Assembly: GCF_029167645.1 (NCBI RefSeq)
Contig: NZ_CP119147.1
Location: forward strand, 744,001-808,000
Origin: Streptomyces sp. AM 2-1-1
GTDB lineage: Bacteria > Actinomycetota > Actinomycetes > Streptomycetales > Streptomycetaceae
Direction: 5' to 3'
Length of the DNA stretch: 64,000 nucleotides
Shown one piece after another: positions 55,001 to 63,297 of the stretch. Position numbers and translations under genes: made by a program. Position 1 is the first letter of the stretch. Every line of letters begins with the position of its first letter. The notes under the pieces were generated by a model. It had not been told where the DNA came from. It was given only the letters and a program-made list of their open reading frames with translations, and ran no database searches.

Positions 55001-55743
55001 CGGGCCGGTCCTGGACGACGGAGGAGTTCCGGGACCTCTTCGTCACCCATCCTCTGGTGGGGCATCCGGTACGGCGGCTGGTGTGGCAGAGCGCGTCGCG
55101 GGGGACGGTGACGGCCTTCCGGGTCACGGCGGACGGGGCGTTCGCCGACGCGGGCGGCGGCCCGCTCGTGCTGCCCGCCGACGCCTCCGTACGGATCGCC
55201 CATCCGCTCCGGCTCGGGGGCGCGCGTGCGGAGTGGTCCGAGGCCCTCAGCCGCCTCGGGCTCGCCCAGCCCTTCCCCCAACTGGAGCGCGTGGTCCGCT
55301 CCCTGACCGACGAGGAGCGGACGAGCGACCGGCTGCACCGGTTCGAGGGTCTCACCGTGCCCACGGCCGCGGTGCTGGGACTGGAGCGGCGCGGCTGGGA
55401 GCCGGGCGCTCCCGGGGATGCCGGGGTGCGGGGGTGGATCTCCAAACGCCTGGGCGAGGACGTGTACCTGGTCGTCTGCCTCCACGAGGGCGTCGTGGCC
55501 GGCTCTCCGGAGTCCTTCCCGGAGCAGCGACTGGAGGCGGTCCGGCTCAGCGACCGGCCCGGTGCCCCCCGGCCCCGCGGTCCGCACCGCCCTCTCTTCG
55601 GCTGCCTGGATCCGGTGACCGCGTCCGAGGTGCTCGCCGACCTGACGGCGCTCGCGGGTGTCCGGCGGAGCCCGGCCGGGGGCGGTCCGGCCGGGGCTCC
55701 GGGCCGGACCGTCGCCGCCGCGGGTCAGGGCCGGTCGAGGTAG
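52054..55743 (+). CDS. large WGR- and DUF4132-domain protein (MolR/YehI-like)
   Basis: 1,229 aa. The N-terminus is a WGR domain (about 1-75: RRWELVEGTASKFWETGAVGATVTVRYGRCGSEGRTRTKEYASEEAAHAQVRRTVAEKERRGY), a module found with poly-ADP-ribose polymerases and AAA/MoxR systems. A low-complexity part follows at about 80-110. A long helical, HEAT-like region covers about 140-900, including a helical patch rich in DETVRRLTPVV-type repeats. The C-terminal DUF4132 covers about 1000-1190 (LVWQSASRGTVTAFRVTADGAF ... RRGWEPGAPGDAGVRGWISKR). E. coli YehI/MolR shares the plan; its biochemical role is unclear. The ATG at 52054 follows GAGGGGG. The 3' end overlaps the GH4 gene by 19 nt, tail to tail. Confidence 0.85.
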   Translation: MRRWELVEGTASKFWETGAVGATVTVRYGRCGSEGRTRTKEYASEEAAHAQVRRTVAEKERRGYEQVVASASGADGATDTDGATRADGATGTGGAVGAALPDETTFRLPLSWRRVLHPRRGGCARPLSTADEEASARVGERIAGEAAWIELILAEPGSDPELVEATRAHLAGSPSPAGAAALAAVVSVEGAPACWVDTWVAEHGLPFAARAAQELQTIKAHSYHALGRRVKGALKRVSLSSPLHWHHGSLNVAARARAHIAAADEETYLATVAALARARRDSHQRITAAFLAPSETEWVEALLSEPAVLAEDHYVLQRMVLSSLTSADQLARLPYRPDPTLSVIATLADGIGTGVAPMLGTYLDHGHHYAEGVKAVSAALTELPTDEAFAILLHHKELKHVRAALLDAMRRYPVRALRLLAADVRHSAPTRSRASRQLLHAHINTHRPLVAALLPTLPAGAAEVVGPLLNPVSRFPEASAASLPAALTRPPWTRARAGAAAAPVDTGAAELPAPELCWLPGEQEAWARCSTWYTRPQHDGDWEKVISSPLEGLDSTGLRPAWIFLHAPVERITPALATWAPTDLWDGADTLRPVVARFGLGALPLLLRTVPRQPSTMAALFLPFADVTVARHMADWAARLKSTAATTRTWFARHGAAAAAFLVPDAVGKPGAARRAAEQALIQIAAVHGEKTVRDAAARYGAQAVRSVDVLLVTDPLERALPAKLPVLPNWAEPGLLPQLLTRTGEALPAEVVRTALTMFALSRPGEVYPGVGALRDATDPASLAAFGWAVFEQWLDARLPAKESWALYVLGEVGDDETVRRLTPVVRAWPGEGAHHRAVEGLDVLAAIGSETALLHLHGIGQRVRFKALKTRAQEKIAEVAAALGLSSEQLSDRLVPDFGLDPDGSLVVDFGPRRFTVGFDERLAPYVVDASGRRLRDLPAPAAGDDQESASAGRERFVTLRRDVRTIAAGQVHRLETAMVSGRSWTTEEFRDLFVTHPLVGHPVRRLVWQSASRGTVTAFRVTADGAFADAGGGPLVLPADASVRIAHPLRLGGARAEWSEALSRLGLAQPFPQLERVVRSLTDEERTSDRLHRFEGLTVPTAAVLGLERRGWEPGAPGDAGVRGWISKRLGEDVYLVVCLHEGVVAGSPESFPEQRLEAVRLSDRPGAPRPRGPHRPLFGCLDPVTASEVLADLTALAGVRRSPAGGGPAGAPGRTVAAAGQGRSR

Positions 55744-57071
55744 GCCAGCTGGGGATGGACGCCGGTGTACGCCTCGACGAGTCCGCGGGCCACCTGGACC
55801 GAGTCCACGAGCGGGTGCAGGGCGAACGCCCGTACGGCGGCGGAGCGTGAGCCGCTCCCGGCGGCGTCGAGCACGGCGCGTTCGACGGCCTTGACCGTGG
55901 TGACGAGTCCGGCCGCGTGGCCGGGCAGAGGGCTCACCGCCACCGGGTGGGCGCCGTTCGCGTCGACGAGGCAGGGCACCTCCACGACGGCGTCCGCGTC
56001 GAGCGCCGGGAGGGTGCCGCGGTTGCGCACGTTGAGGATGAGCGAGGTGCGCTCGTTGCGGGCGACGGCGCGCATCAGGGCGAGGGCCACCTGTTCGTAC
56101 CCCCCGGACTCCAGATCGGCGGCGGCACGGTCGCCGGCACCCGCGACCTCGCGGTTCTCCGACATGTAGGTCGCCTCCCGCTCGGCGCGGGTGCGGTCCC
56201 AGGTGTCCAGCGCCGGTGTACCGGGTTCGCGCATCCGCGCGTAGAACCCTTGTTGCTGCCGGCTCAGGAAGGCGCCCCGGGTCAGCTCCGCCCGCTGGTA
56301 GGCCTCGACCGCCTCCCGGTTGAAGTAGTAGTAGTGCAGGTACTCGTTGGGGATCGCACCGAGCGAGCGGATCAGGTCGGTGCCGAAGAGCTTGCCCTCC
56401 TCGAAGGAGCCGAGGAGCGCCTCGTCGGCGAGCAGCCGGGGAAGCTCGTCCCTCCCGTCGACGTACAGCCCCTGCACCCAGCCGAGGTGGTTGAGGCCCG
56501 CGTAGTCGATCCAGGCACGGTCCGGGTCGGCGCCGAGCAGCCGGGCGATCCGGCGGCCCAGCCCCACGGGTGTGTCGCAGATGCCGACGACCCGGTCACC
56601 CAGGTGCCGGGACATCGCCTCGGTCACCATGCCCGCGGGATTGGTGAAGTTGATGACCCAGGCGTCCGGGGCGAGCCGTGCGATGCGGCGGGCGAGGTCG
56701 ACGGCGACCGGCACGGTGCGCAGCCCGTACGCGATGCCGCCCGCCCCGACCGTCTCCTGCCCCAGCACCCCCGCCGCGAGGGCGACCCGTTCGTCGGCGG
56801 CACGCCCGTCGAGACCGCCCACCCGGATCGCCGAGAAGACGAAGTCGGCGCCCCGCAGCGCCTCGTCCAGATCGGTGGTGGCCAGGACGGCGGGAGCGTC
56901 CCGTCGCCCCCGCGCCTGTTCGTCGAGTACCCGGGCGACGGCCGTGAGACGGTCGCGGTCGGTGTCGTAGAGGGTGACCCGGGAGACACGGCCCTCCGCA
57001 TGGTCACCGAGCAGCGCCCCGTACACGAGAGGGACCCGGAATCCGCCACCACCAAGAATTGTCAGCTTCAC
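55725..57071 (-). CDS. GH4-family glycosidase (6-phospho-beta-glucosidase-like)
   Basis: 448 aa. GH4 enzymes use NAD and Mn2+ for redox-assisted hydrolysis. The NAD motif is LTILGGGGFRVPLVYG (about 3-18). Metal ligands C165 (GICDTPVG) and H195 (LNHLGW) are present, as is NFTNPAGMVTEA. LLxxYY-type segment EYLHYYYFNREAVE and the C-terminal VEVPCLVDANGAHPV are typical of the phospho-beta-glucosidase branch. No PTS gene is adjacent, so the true substrate may not be phosphorylated. GTG start at 57071. Confidence 0.9.
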   Translation of the reverse strand: MKLTILGGGGFRVPLVYGALLGDHAEGRVSRVTLYDTDRDRLTAVARVLDEQARGRRDAPAVLATTDLDEALRGADFVFSAIRVGGLDGRAADERVALAAGVLGQETVGAGGIAYGLRTVPVAVDLARRIARLAPDAWVINFTNPAGMVTEAMSRHLGDRVVGICDTPVGLGRRIARLLGADPDRAWIDYAGLNHLGWVQGLYVDGRDELPRLLADEALLGSFEEGKLFGTDLIRSLGAIPNEYLHYYYFNREAVEAYQRAELTRGAFLSRQQQGFYARMREPGTPALDTWDRTRAEREATYMSENREVAGAGDRAAADLESGGYEQVALALMRAVARNERTSLILNVRNRGTLPALDADAVVEVPCLVDANGAHPVAVSPLPGHAAGLVTTVKAVERAVLDAAGSGSRSAAVRAFALHPLVDSVQVARGLVEAYTGVHPQLAYLDRP

Positions 57072-57167
57072 GCTGCTCGATGGTACGGGTCCGCTCGCGC
57101 TCCGCGGCGGCGCGGCGGAGTGCGGGGCCGTTCCTCGGGGTCGCCGGGGCGGCTCGCCGACCGACGG

Positions 57168-58679
57168 TCAGTACCCCTTCCACCAGGCGGAGACCGCCTG
57201 CCACAGGCGGCCGGTGGTGCCCTGGACCCGCTGCGGCGGAATCTCGGCGACCGGCTCGGTGCCGGCGGCCGGCGGCGTGGCCGTCTCCGGCGCGGTGGTC
57301 GGACGGGCGGGGGTGCCCGGCGCCGGTGAGGAGATCTCCCAGTCGTTGCGGGGCCCGGAGCGGGCGGCCATCGCGGTCATCGGTTCGTCGTCGATCTCCT
57401 GCTGCGGGCTGGGCGCGAACTTGACCGGCAGCTCGGTCAGATGACGCGACATGATGTTGCCCATCCAGCGCAGCTCGCTCTCGTCCACCGCGAGTTCGAG
57501 GTCGGGCAGACGCATCAGCAGCGCGTCGACGCCGACGTCCGCGATGGCGCGGCCGATGTCCTGGCCGGGGCACTCGTGCGGGCCGCCGCTGAAGGCGAGG
57601 TGGGCACGGTTGCCCTCCATGCCCGCGTTGAGGTCGGGCCGGACGGCGGGGTCGCTGTTGGCTCCCGCGATGCTGATGAGCATGGCGTCGCCCGCCTTGA
57701 TCCGCTTCCCGCCGAGCTCGGTGTCGCCGACGGCCCAGCGGCCGAAGACGGCCGAGAAGGGGGGCTCGTCCCAGAGGGTCTGCTCCACCGCCTCGGGGAC
57801 GGTCATGTGGCCGCCGCTGAGCCGCGCGCGGAAGCGGGGGTCGGTCAGCACCATGCGGATCACGTTGGCGATGAGGTTCGCGGTGGACTCGTAGGCCGCG
57901 ATGAGGGTCAGCCGCAGGTGCTCGATCACCTCGATGTCACTCATGTGGGCGGGGTGCTCGACGAGCCAGCTGGCGAAGTCGGACTCCCGGGCGCCGCGAC
58001 GGCGTTCCACCAGCCCGGTGAGCACGCCGACGACGTACGCGTTGCTGGTGACGGCGGTCTCGGTACCGCGCGTCATGTCGCGGGCGGCCTGCACCAGCCG
58101 GTCGTCGTACTCCTCGGGCATGCCGAAGATCGCGCACATGACCATCATCGGCAGGTGCTCGGCGAACTGGCTGACGATGTCGGCGGAGCCCTTGAGGCAG
58201 AAGTCGTTGACGAGCCGGTTGCTGAAGCGGTTGATGTGGCGGCGCACGCCGCGGGTGTCGATCCGGCCCATGCTGTCCGTGATCGCGCCGCGCTGGCGCT
58301 CGTGGGTGGCGCCGTCCGCGAAGACGCACACGGGCTGGTAGGTGAAGATCGGCGCGAGGGGGTGCTCCGGACCCACGCTGCCGTCCTGCAGCGCACGCCA
58401 GCGCCGCGAGTCGCGGGAGAACTGCGAGGGGGTACGGGTGACGTGCAGGTTCTCGCTGTGGCCGAGGACCAGCCAGGCGGGTACGTCACCGTGCAGCAAC
58501 ACCGGTGCGACGCTGCCGTGTTCGGCGCGCAGCTTCTCGTTCAGCCCGACGATGTCGTTCTCCACCTCGGGGCCGTAGTAGCGGCGCAGCCCGCCGGGGC
58601 CGAGTCCGTGGGCGGGGCATCCGGGCGGCGGGGCGGCTCCCGTCGGTGCTCCGGGCTCGTGGGAGAAGGGGGTTGTCAC
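57168..58679 (-). CDS. CYP157-type cytochrome P450 of the conservon, lacking ExxR
   Basis: 503 aa. The heme loop is FSGGPHECPG (363-372) with thiolate C370. The I-helix reads LIAAYEST (about 259-266). In the K-helix, where nearly all P450s have ExxR, the sequence is EQTLW (299-303), without Arg. Published work on Streptomyces CYP157 proteins describes this absence. The C-terminus has a non-P450 tail of about 75 residues (from about 430), rich in Pro/Thr. The GTG at 58679 follows GGAG. It is the last gene of the conservon; a CYP154/156 partner is not present next to it. Confidence 0.88.
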   Translation of the reverse strand: MTTPFSHEPGAPTGAAPPPGCPAHGLGPGGLRRYYGPEVENDIVGLNEKLRAEHGSVAPVLLHGDVPAWLVLGHSENLHVTRTPSQFSRDSRRWRALQDGSVGPEHPLAPIFTYQPVCVFADGATHERQRGAITDSMGRIDTRGVRRHINRFSNRLVNDFCLKGSADIVSQFAEHLPMMVMCAIFGMPEEYDDRLVQAARDMTRGTETAVTSNAYVVGVLTGLVERRRGARESDFASWLVEHPAHMSDIEVIEHLRLTLIAAYESTANLIANVIRMVLTDPRFRARLSGGHMTVPEAVEQTLWDEPPFSAVFGRWAVGDTELGGKRIKAGDAMLISIAGANSDPAVRPDLNAGMEGNRAHLAFSGGPHECPGQDIGRAIADVGVDALLMRLPDLELAVDESELRWMGNIMSRHLTELPVKFAPSPQQEIDDEPMTAMAARSGPRNDWEISSPAPGTPARPTTAPETATPPAAGTEPVAEIPPQRVQGTTGRLWQAVSAWWKGY

Positions 58680-58921
58680 AGTGGCTCCAGTGATGAGGCG
58701 TGCGAGGTCGCGCGGAAAGACGCGCGGCGGAGAGGGGACTTCGGGGGCGCCCGGCGGATCGTGGCCGGGGACGGTGCCCGGTGCGGCGCCCCGTGCCGGG
58801 GCGAATGCCGCACCGGACACCGTCTTTCCGGCCGCTCGGATGCGCCGGGCACCCGGGCGCCGCGCGGCTCCTGTCCGGGCGTCCGGGCGGCCGGGCGGTC
58901 GTCCGGCCGGCCGCCCGGACG

Positions 58922-59536
58922 TCATGCGAGAGGGACGGCCAGGCCGTGCAGGTAACGCATGAGCGTCATCAGCACGTCCCGGCTCGACGCGCGGAGGCGC
59001 GCGTCGCAGTCGATCACGGGGACTTCGTCGGGCAGGTCGAGCGCCCGCCGCAACGTCTCGACCGGATGGTGCGGGGCGTCGGGGAAGGTGTTGACGGCGA
59101 CGACGAACGGCACCCCGCGCTCCTCCAGGCGTCCGATGACGTCGAAGCTGGATTCGAGGCGGCGGGTGTCGATCAGGACGACGGCGCCGAGGGCACCCTC
59201 GAAGAGACCGTTCCACAGGAACCAGAAGCGTTCCTGGCCCGGTGTGCCGAACAGGTAGAGGATCAGCTCCTCACTGAGGCTGATCCGGCCGAAGTCCATG
59301 GCGACGGTGGTGGCGGTCTTGCTCTCCACCCCGGCGTTGTCGTCGACGCCGACGCCGGCCTGCGTCATGGTCTCTTCGGTCGTCAGGGGGCGGATCTCAC
59401 TGACCGAACCGACCATGGTCGTCTTGCCGACGCCGAATCCGCCGACGATCACGACCTTCACCGCGGCGGTGGCCGTGGTGGGCAGGACGTCCTCGGTACG
59501 GGGGCCGGTGATCGTGTCAGAGCTTCTGAAGTCCAT
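58922..59536 (-). CDS. cvnD: conservon GTP-binding protein CvnD
   Basis: 204 aa small GTPase-like protein (MglA/Arf-type). P-loop GGFGVGKTT (32-40), G3-like FGTPGQERFWFLW (from 97), G4-like VAVNTFPDA (N150, with no Lys after Asn) and G5-like IDCDAR. In conservons CvnD is thought to switch membrane complexes with CvnA-C. Its start overlaps the cvnC end by 20 nt. Expressed with the others. Confidence 0.92.
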   Translation of the reverse strand: MDFRSSDTITGPRTEDVLPTTATAAVKVVIVGGFGVGKTTMVGSVSEIRPLTTEETMTQAGVGVDDNAGVESKTATTVAMDFGRISLSEELILYLFGTPGQERFWFLWNGLFEGALGAVVLIDTRRLESSFDVIGRLEERGVPFVVAVNTFPDAPHHPVETLRRALDLPDEVPVIDCDARLRASSRDVLMTLMRYLHGLAVPLA

Positions 59537-59888
59537 GCATCACCGCTTCGAGAAGGGACCTGTCGGGGAGGGTGGCGCGGACGATGGGTGCGCGCGATTC
59601 GATCAGTTCGGTCGCGAGTAATTCGGTCAGGAGCGAGGTGACGACGCTGAACGGCAGGCCGAGATAGGCGGAGATCTCGGCGACGGACAGAGGCGCCTGG
59701 CAGAGCCGCAGGATCGCGGCCTGCTCGGGCTGGAACGTCGGTGAGGGTTCTGCCTGGGCGACGACCATGGTGACCAGGTCGAGCGCGGCCCGCTCGCTGC
59801 CGTCAAGATCGCCGGTGATGACGTACAGGCGCTCGGGATCGTTGAGCGCCGGGTCGGCATTGCGGCGTTCCCGTCGGGGAGCGTTCAT
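59517..59888 (-). CDS. cvnC: conservon protein CvnC (DUF742)
   Basis: 123 aa. DUF742 winged-helix-like: DPERLYVITGD, AAILRLCQAPLSVAEISAYLGLPFSVVTSLLTELLATELIESRAP and SLLEAVMHGLQKL. The ATG at 59888 overlaps the cvnB stop (ATGA). It has no DNA-binding proof in known conservons. Confidence 0.92.
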   Translation of the reverse strand: MNAPRRERRNADPALNDPERLYVITGDLDGSERAALDLVTMVVAQAEPSPTFQPEQAAILRLCQAPLSVAEISAYLGLPFSVVTSLLTELLATELIESRAPIVRATLPDRSLLEAVMHGLQKL

Positions 59889-60292
59889 CCGGCCTGCCCG
59901 TCGTGGCGCGGCGGGCTGGTCAGATGGGCGCCGATCCGGACGACCATGTCGCGCATCCTCGCGCCGACCAGCCCGGCGTCGACGGTCTCCCCGGCCAGCA
60001 CCGCGAGGTACGCACCCGTGCCGGCGGCCATCAGGTAGAAGAACCCGCCGGTCACCTCGATGACCACGAGCTTCATCAGACCGTCGCTGTAGGGGATCTC
60101 GGAGGCGACGGCGGCGGCCAGGCTCTGCAGGCCGGCGCAGGCAGCGGCCAGCCGGTCCCCCACGTCCGGGTCCCCTCCGTGCATGGCGATGCGCAGCCCG
60201 TCGGAGGAGAGCACCACGATCTGGTGGATGCTCGGAACGTCGTCGGCCAGCTCCTTGAGCATCCAGTCCATGTTTCCCCGCTGCTGGATCAC
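59885..60292 (-). CDS. cvnB: conservon protein CvnB (Roadblock/LC7)
   Basis: 135 aa. Roadblock/LC7 fold: NMDWMLKELADDVPSIHQIVVLSSDGLRIAMH, LAAACAGLQSLAAAVA, LMKLVVIEVTGGFFYLMAAGTGAYLAVLAG. Roadblock proteins regulate small GTPases, fitting CvnD. The GTG at 60292 overlaps the cvnA stop (GTGA), which decides the start. Confidence 0.92.
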   Translation of the reverse strand: MIQQRGNMDWMLKELADDVPSIHQIVVLSSDGLRIAMHGGDPDVGDRLAAACAGLQSLAAAVASEIPYSDGLMKLVVIEVTGGFFYLMAAGTGAYLAVLAGETVDAGLVGARMRDMVVRIGAHLTSPPRHDGQAG

Positions 60293-61911
60293 TTGAGGTC
60301 TCCCTTGTCCCACGCGTCGTCAGAGTTTTCGCCGTTCTTCGGGTCGTGCGGCACGCCGTTGACGGCCTTGGTGAAGGCCTCCAGCCAGAGGCCGGGGGGC
60401 TTCTCCTCACCGTTGCCACGGCCTGCGGCGTGCGGGGCCACGCCGGTGGGCGCGCCGTGAACGCCTTCCGTCGCGGGTGCCGGGGCCTGCTGCGGGAGGT
60501 TGTGCGAGCCGAGCGGGGCGCGGCCCCGGCTGCGGCGCTGGGGCAGTCCGTTCTCGGTCCACTCGGTCACCACGGGGGCCTCGTCCTCCATGGCCGCGGC
60601 GGGTGCGGCGGAGGCGGCGGGCGGGACGACGGCCGAGGGCACCGGACCGGTGGCGGCGACCCGGGCCTTCCGCTTGCCGGCGGGGGGGACGACGTGCTGG
60701 AGTTGTGACATGTCCAGCGAGCTGGTGGGCCGCGAGGTGGCGCCGATGCCGTGGGCGATACCGGGTGCGGGGCCGGTGGTGATCATGTCGCGGGGGACGA
60801 TGAGCACGGCACGGACGCCGCCGTACGCGGACTGGCGGAGCGACACCTGGAGTTGGTACATCCGCGACAGCCGGCCGACGACCGCCATGCCGAGGCGCGG
60901 GGACTCCCCGAGGTCGTTCATGTTGATGCCGGCCTGGGCCTGCGCCAGCATGTTCTCCGCCCGGGAGCGGGCCTCCTCACTGAGGCTGACCCCGCCGTCC
61001 TCGATCTCGATCGCGATGCCCGTCTGCACCTCGACCGCGGTGACGTGCACCCGGGTCTGCGGGGGCGAGTACCGCGTGGCGTTGTCGAGGAGTTCGGCGC
61101 AGGCGTGGATGAGCGGCTCGACCGACGTGCCGACGATGGCGACCTTGGCGATCGAGTGCAGGTCGACGCGCTGGTACTCCAAGATGCGCGACATGGCACC
61201 GCGCAACACGCTGAACAGCGGTACGGGCTTGGGCCACTGGCGGCTGGGCCGGGCCCCGCCGAGCACGGCGATGGAGTCGGCGAGCCGGCCGATCAGCGCG
61301 GTGCCGTGGTCGATGCGGAGCAGGTCGTCGAAGACCTCCGGGTTGCGCCCGTAGTGGTCCTCCATCTCCCGCAGTTCGCTCGCCTGGCGGTGGACGATGG
61401 CCTGCACGCGGCGGGCGACGCTGACGAAGGCGCGCTGCGCGGAGTCACGCCGGGCCTCCTCGTCGTCGATGATCTGCAGGACGGTGTAGACCAGCCGCCG
61501 CAGCGCCTTGGGGAGGTTGCGGTAGGACTCGTCCCCGTCCACCACCTCCCGCATGACCTCTTCGGGCGAGTTGCTCGCGCGCAGCATCCTGATGGCGGAG
61601 GGCATCAGTTCCTTGGTGAGCCGCACGGTCTCTTCGTCGTGTGCGGCGATGCGCAGTTCCAGCTGGGCGATGCGCTGTTCGTACTGCGCGCGCAGGACGC
61701 GTGTCTCGCGCCGTCGGCGGTTCAGTGCGACGGCGAGCGCACCGACCACGACGGCGGCGAGCGCGCCGCTCACGGCGACTGGTATCCGCGCGGCGTCCGT
61801 GACCAGCGTCATGCCCAGCGCGCAGGCGCCGACGACCAGCACGACGGGCAGGAGGAGTACACGGACGACGGGAATCCGTCGGTCGGTCGGTGGTGATTCA
61901 ACACGGACCAT
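60289..61911 (-). CDS. cvnA: conservon sensor-kinase-like protein CvnA
   Basis: 540 aa. Two N-terminal membrane segments (about 15-37 and 44-64), a coiled-coil helix (about 68-110), a helical dimerisation-like part (ending near ALIGRLADSIAVLGG), and a GHKL ATPase domain with N-box PLIHACAELLDNATRYSPPQTRV and DGGVSLSEEARSRAE. The C-terminal 140 residues are Pro/Ala-rich and disordered. A phospho-accepting His is not certain. First gene of the conservon. Confidence 0.92.
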   Translation of the reverse strand: MVRVESPPTDRRIPVVRVLLLPVVLVVGACALGMTLVTDAARIPVAVSGALAAVVVGALAVALNRRRRETRVLRAQYEQRIAQLELRIAAHDEETVRLTKELMPSAIRMLRASNSPEEVMREVVDGDESYRNLPKALRRLVYTVLQIIDDEEARRDSAQRAFVSVARRVQAIVHRQASELREMEDHYGRNPEVFDDLLRIDHGTALIGRLADSIAVLGGARPSRQWPKPVPLFSVLRGAMSRILEYQRVDLHSIAKVAIVGTSVEPLIHACAELLDNATRYSPPQTRVHVTAVEVQTGIAIEIEDGGVSLSEEARSRAENMLAQAQAGINMNDLGESPRLGMAVVGRLSRMYQLQVSLRQSAYGGVRAVLIVPRDMITTGPAPGIAHGIGATSRPTSSLDMSQLQHVVPPAGKRKARVAATGPVPSAVVPPAASAAPAAAMEDEAPVVTEWTENGLPQRRSRGRAPLGSHNLPQQAPAPATEGVHGAPTGVAPHAAGRGNGEEKPPGLWLEAFTKAVNGVPHDPKNGENSDDAWDKGDLK

Positions 61912-62487
61912 CTAAAAACCTTCTGGCGGTTGATTCCGGGATGTATGCACACGGGTGCTGACACTCATGAACATGTGCGCGAATTGGTGCCAACTCGGCT
62001 TCACTGCGCGTGAGCTTAGCCAGATCGGAACAGGGGGTCGGCACATTCACCCAACGCCCTGCGCGCGCACCCCACGGGTAATACACTCGCCAGTTTTCGT
62101 ACTCCACGCGTCCGGACGTGCGCGGACAGTGACGAGCGGCGAGGCGGGGCCGCTCTCTCCCGTGCACGTCCCGCACAGTGGTACGAAGACGTACGGAGCA
62201 CCGCGGGAACCACCCGTCACCGTCCCGGGCGACCCTCACCGCGTGTCGCTCCCGTCGCCGCGGGGTCCCGGCGGGAGCGGCGGTCAAGCCCTTAAACTCA
62301 CCGCCGGGCGGGAGGGGCACGACCGTCCCGCAGGGAAGTACATACGCACACCTGATCGACGAGGATCGAAAGGGGCGAATTTCCGCTCCACGGAAGGGTG
62401 AGGGGCAAAATCACCGTGTTTGACGGCGAGGAGGCCCGTTCCCCTTCCGTACGACCGCGCCGAGGACCGGACGAGAGCGGGCACATC
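61912..62487. other. divergent regulatory region of the conservon and IclR gene
   Basis: 576 bases without a supported gene. AT-richer parts near 61920-61985 and 62320-62385 are candidate promoter zones for cvnA and the IclR gene. No clear dyad was found. Confidence 0.5.
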
Positions 62488-63252
62488 ATGAGATCGGCAC
62501 CGGGGTACACCATCGAGTCGCTCGACACCGGCCTGCGACTGATGCGGCTCTTCCTCACCCACGACACGCTCACCGTCAGTGAGGCGGCCGGGCTCCTGGA
62601 CGTCGGGCGGTCCACCGCGCACCGGGTCCTCGCCACGCTGGAGGGCCGGGGGTTCGCCGGGCGCGACGCCTCGGGGCGGGGCTACGCGGCGGGACCGGAG
62701 CTGATGAGGCTCGGCCGGCCCGCCGGGTTCGGGGCCGTCGTCCGGGAGCGGGTGGCCGGGGTGCTGGACGACGCCGTCCGGCGGACCGGGGAGACCGTCC
62801 AGGCGGTCGCCCTGATCGGCGACCGGATCATCGTCACGGACGCGCGCGAGTCCCCGCAGCCCGTGCGGGTGCGGCCGGGGACGGGCCTGACCCACCCGGC
62901 ACACGCCACGGCGGGGGGCAAGACGCTGCTCTCCCTGCTGACGCCCGGCCAGGTCCGCGCGCTCTATCCGGACGAGGAGTGGGAACCGGTCACCCCGCGC
63001 ACGATCACCTCGCGTACGGCGTTGCTCGCGGAGCTGGAGGGTGTCCGCGACCGGGGCTACGCGGTGAGCGCGGGCGAGTCCGCCCGGGGCCTGTGCGCCG
63101 TCGCGGTGCCCCTCGTGGGCTCCGGCCCGCGCGACCGGCTCGCCCTGGTGGCCTCGGTACCCGCCGACCGGGGCGATGAGGGCGCCCTGCGTGAACAGGC
63201 GGCGCGCTTGCGGGAGTCGGTGGCGGCGCCGGGCCCGCTCCGGGCGGAGTGA
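62488..63252 (+). CDS. IclR-family transcriptional regulator
   Basis: 254 aa. N-terminal winged helix (about 5-70: SLDTGLRLMRLFLTHDTLTVSEAAGLLDVGRSTAHRVLATLEGRGFAGRD). The IclR effector domain follows: RERVAGVLDDAVRRTGETVQAVALIGDRIIVTD, PAHATAGGKTLLSLL, and the end YAVSAGESARGLCAVAVPLV. The ATG at 62488 gives normal length; an in-frame GTG at 62398 would add 30 residues. Target unknown. Confidence 0.88.
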   Translation: MRSAPGYTIESLDTGLRLMRLFLTHDTLTVSEAAGLLDVGRSTAHRVLATLEGRGFAGRDASGRGYAAGPELMRLGRPAGFGAVVRERVAGVLDDAVRRTGETVQAVALIGDRIIVTDARESPQPVRVRPGTGLTHPAHATAGGKTLLSLLTPGQVRALYPDEEWEPVTPRTITSRTALLAELEGVRDRGYAVSAGESARGLCAVAVPLVGSGPRDRLALVASVPADRGDEGALREQAARLRESVAAPGPLRAE

Positions 63253-63297
63253 CGGCGCCGGCGCCGGCCGTGGGGGAGGGCCGCCGCCGTACGCGCC

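Noticed and set aside
51222..55850. A 1,542-aa plus-strand frame
   Set aside because: It overlaps the DUF4132 gene in another frame and is Arg/Gly/Ala-rich; the WGR and DUF4132 motifs are in the other frame.
61898..62320. Minus-strand 140-aa frame upstream of cvnA
   Set aside because: Base composition is that of non-coding DNA and it overlaps the cvnA start; no family features.
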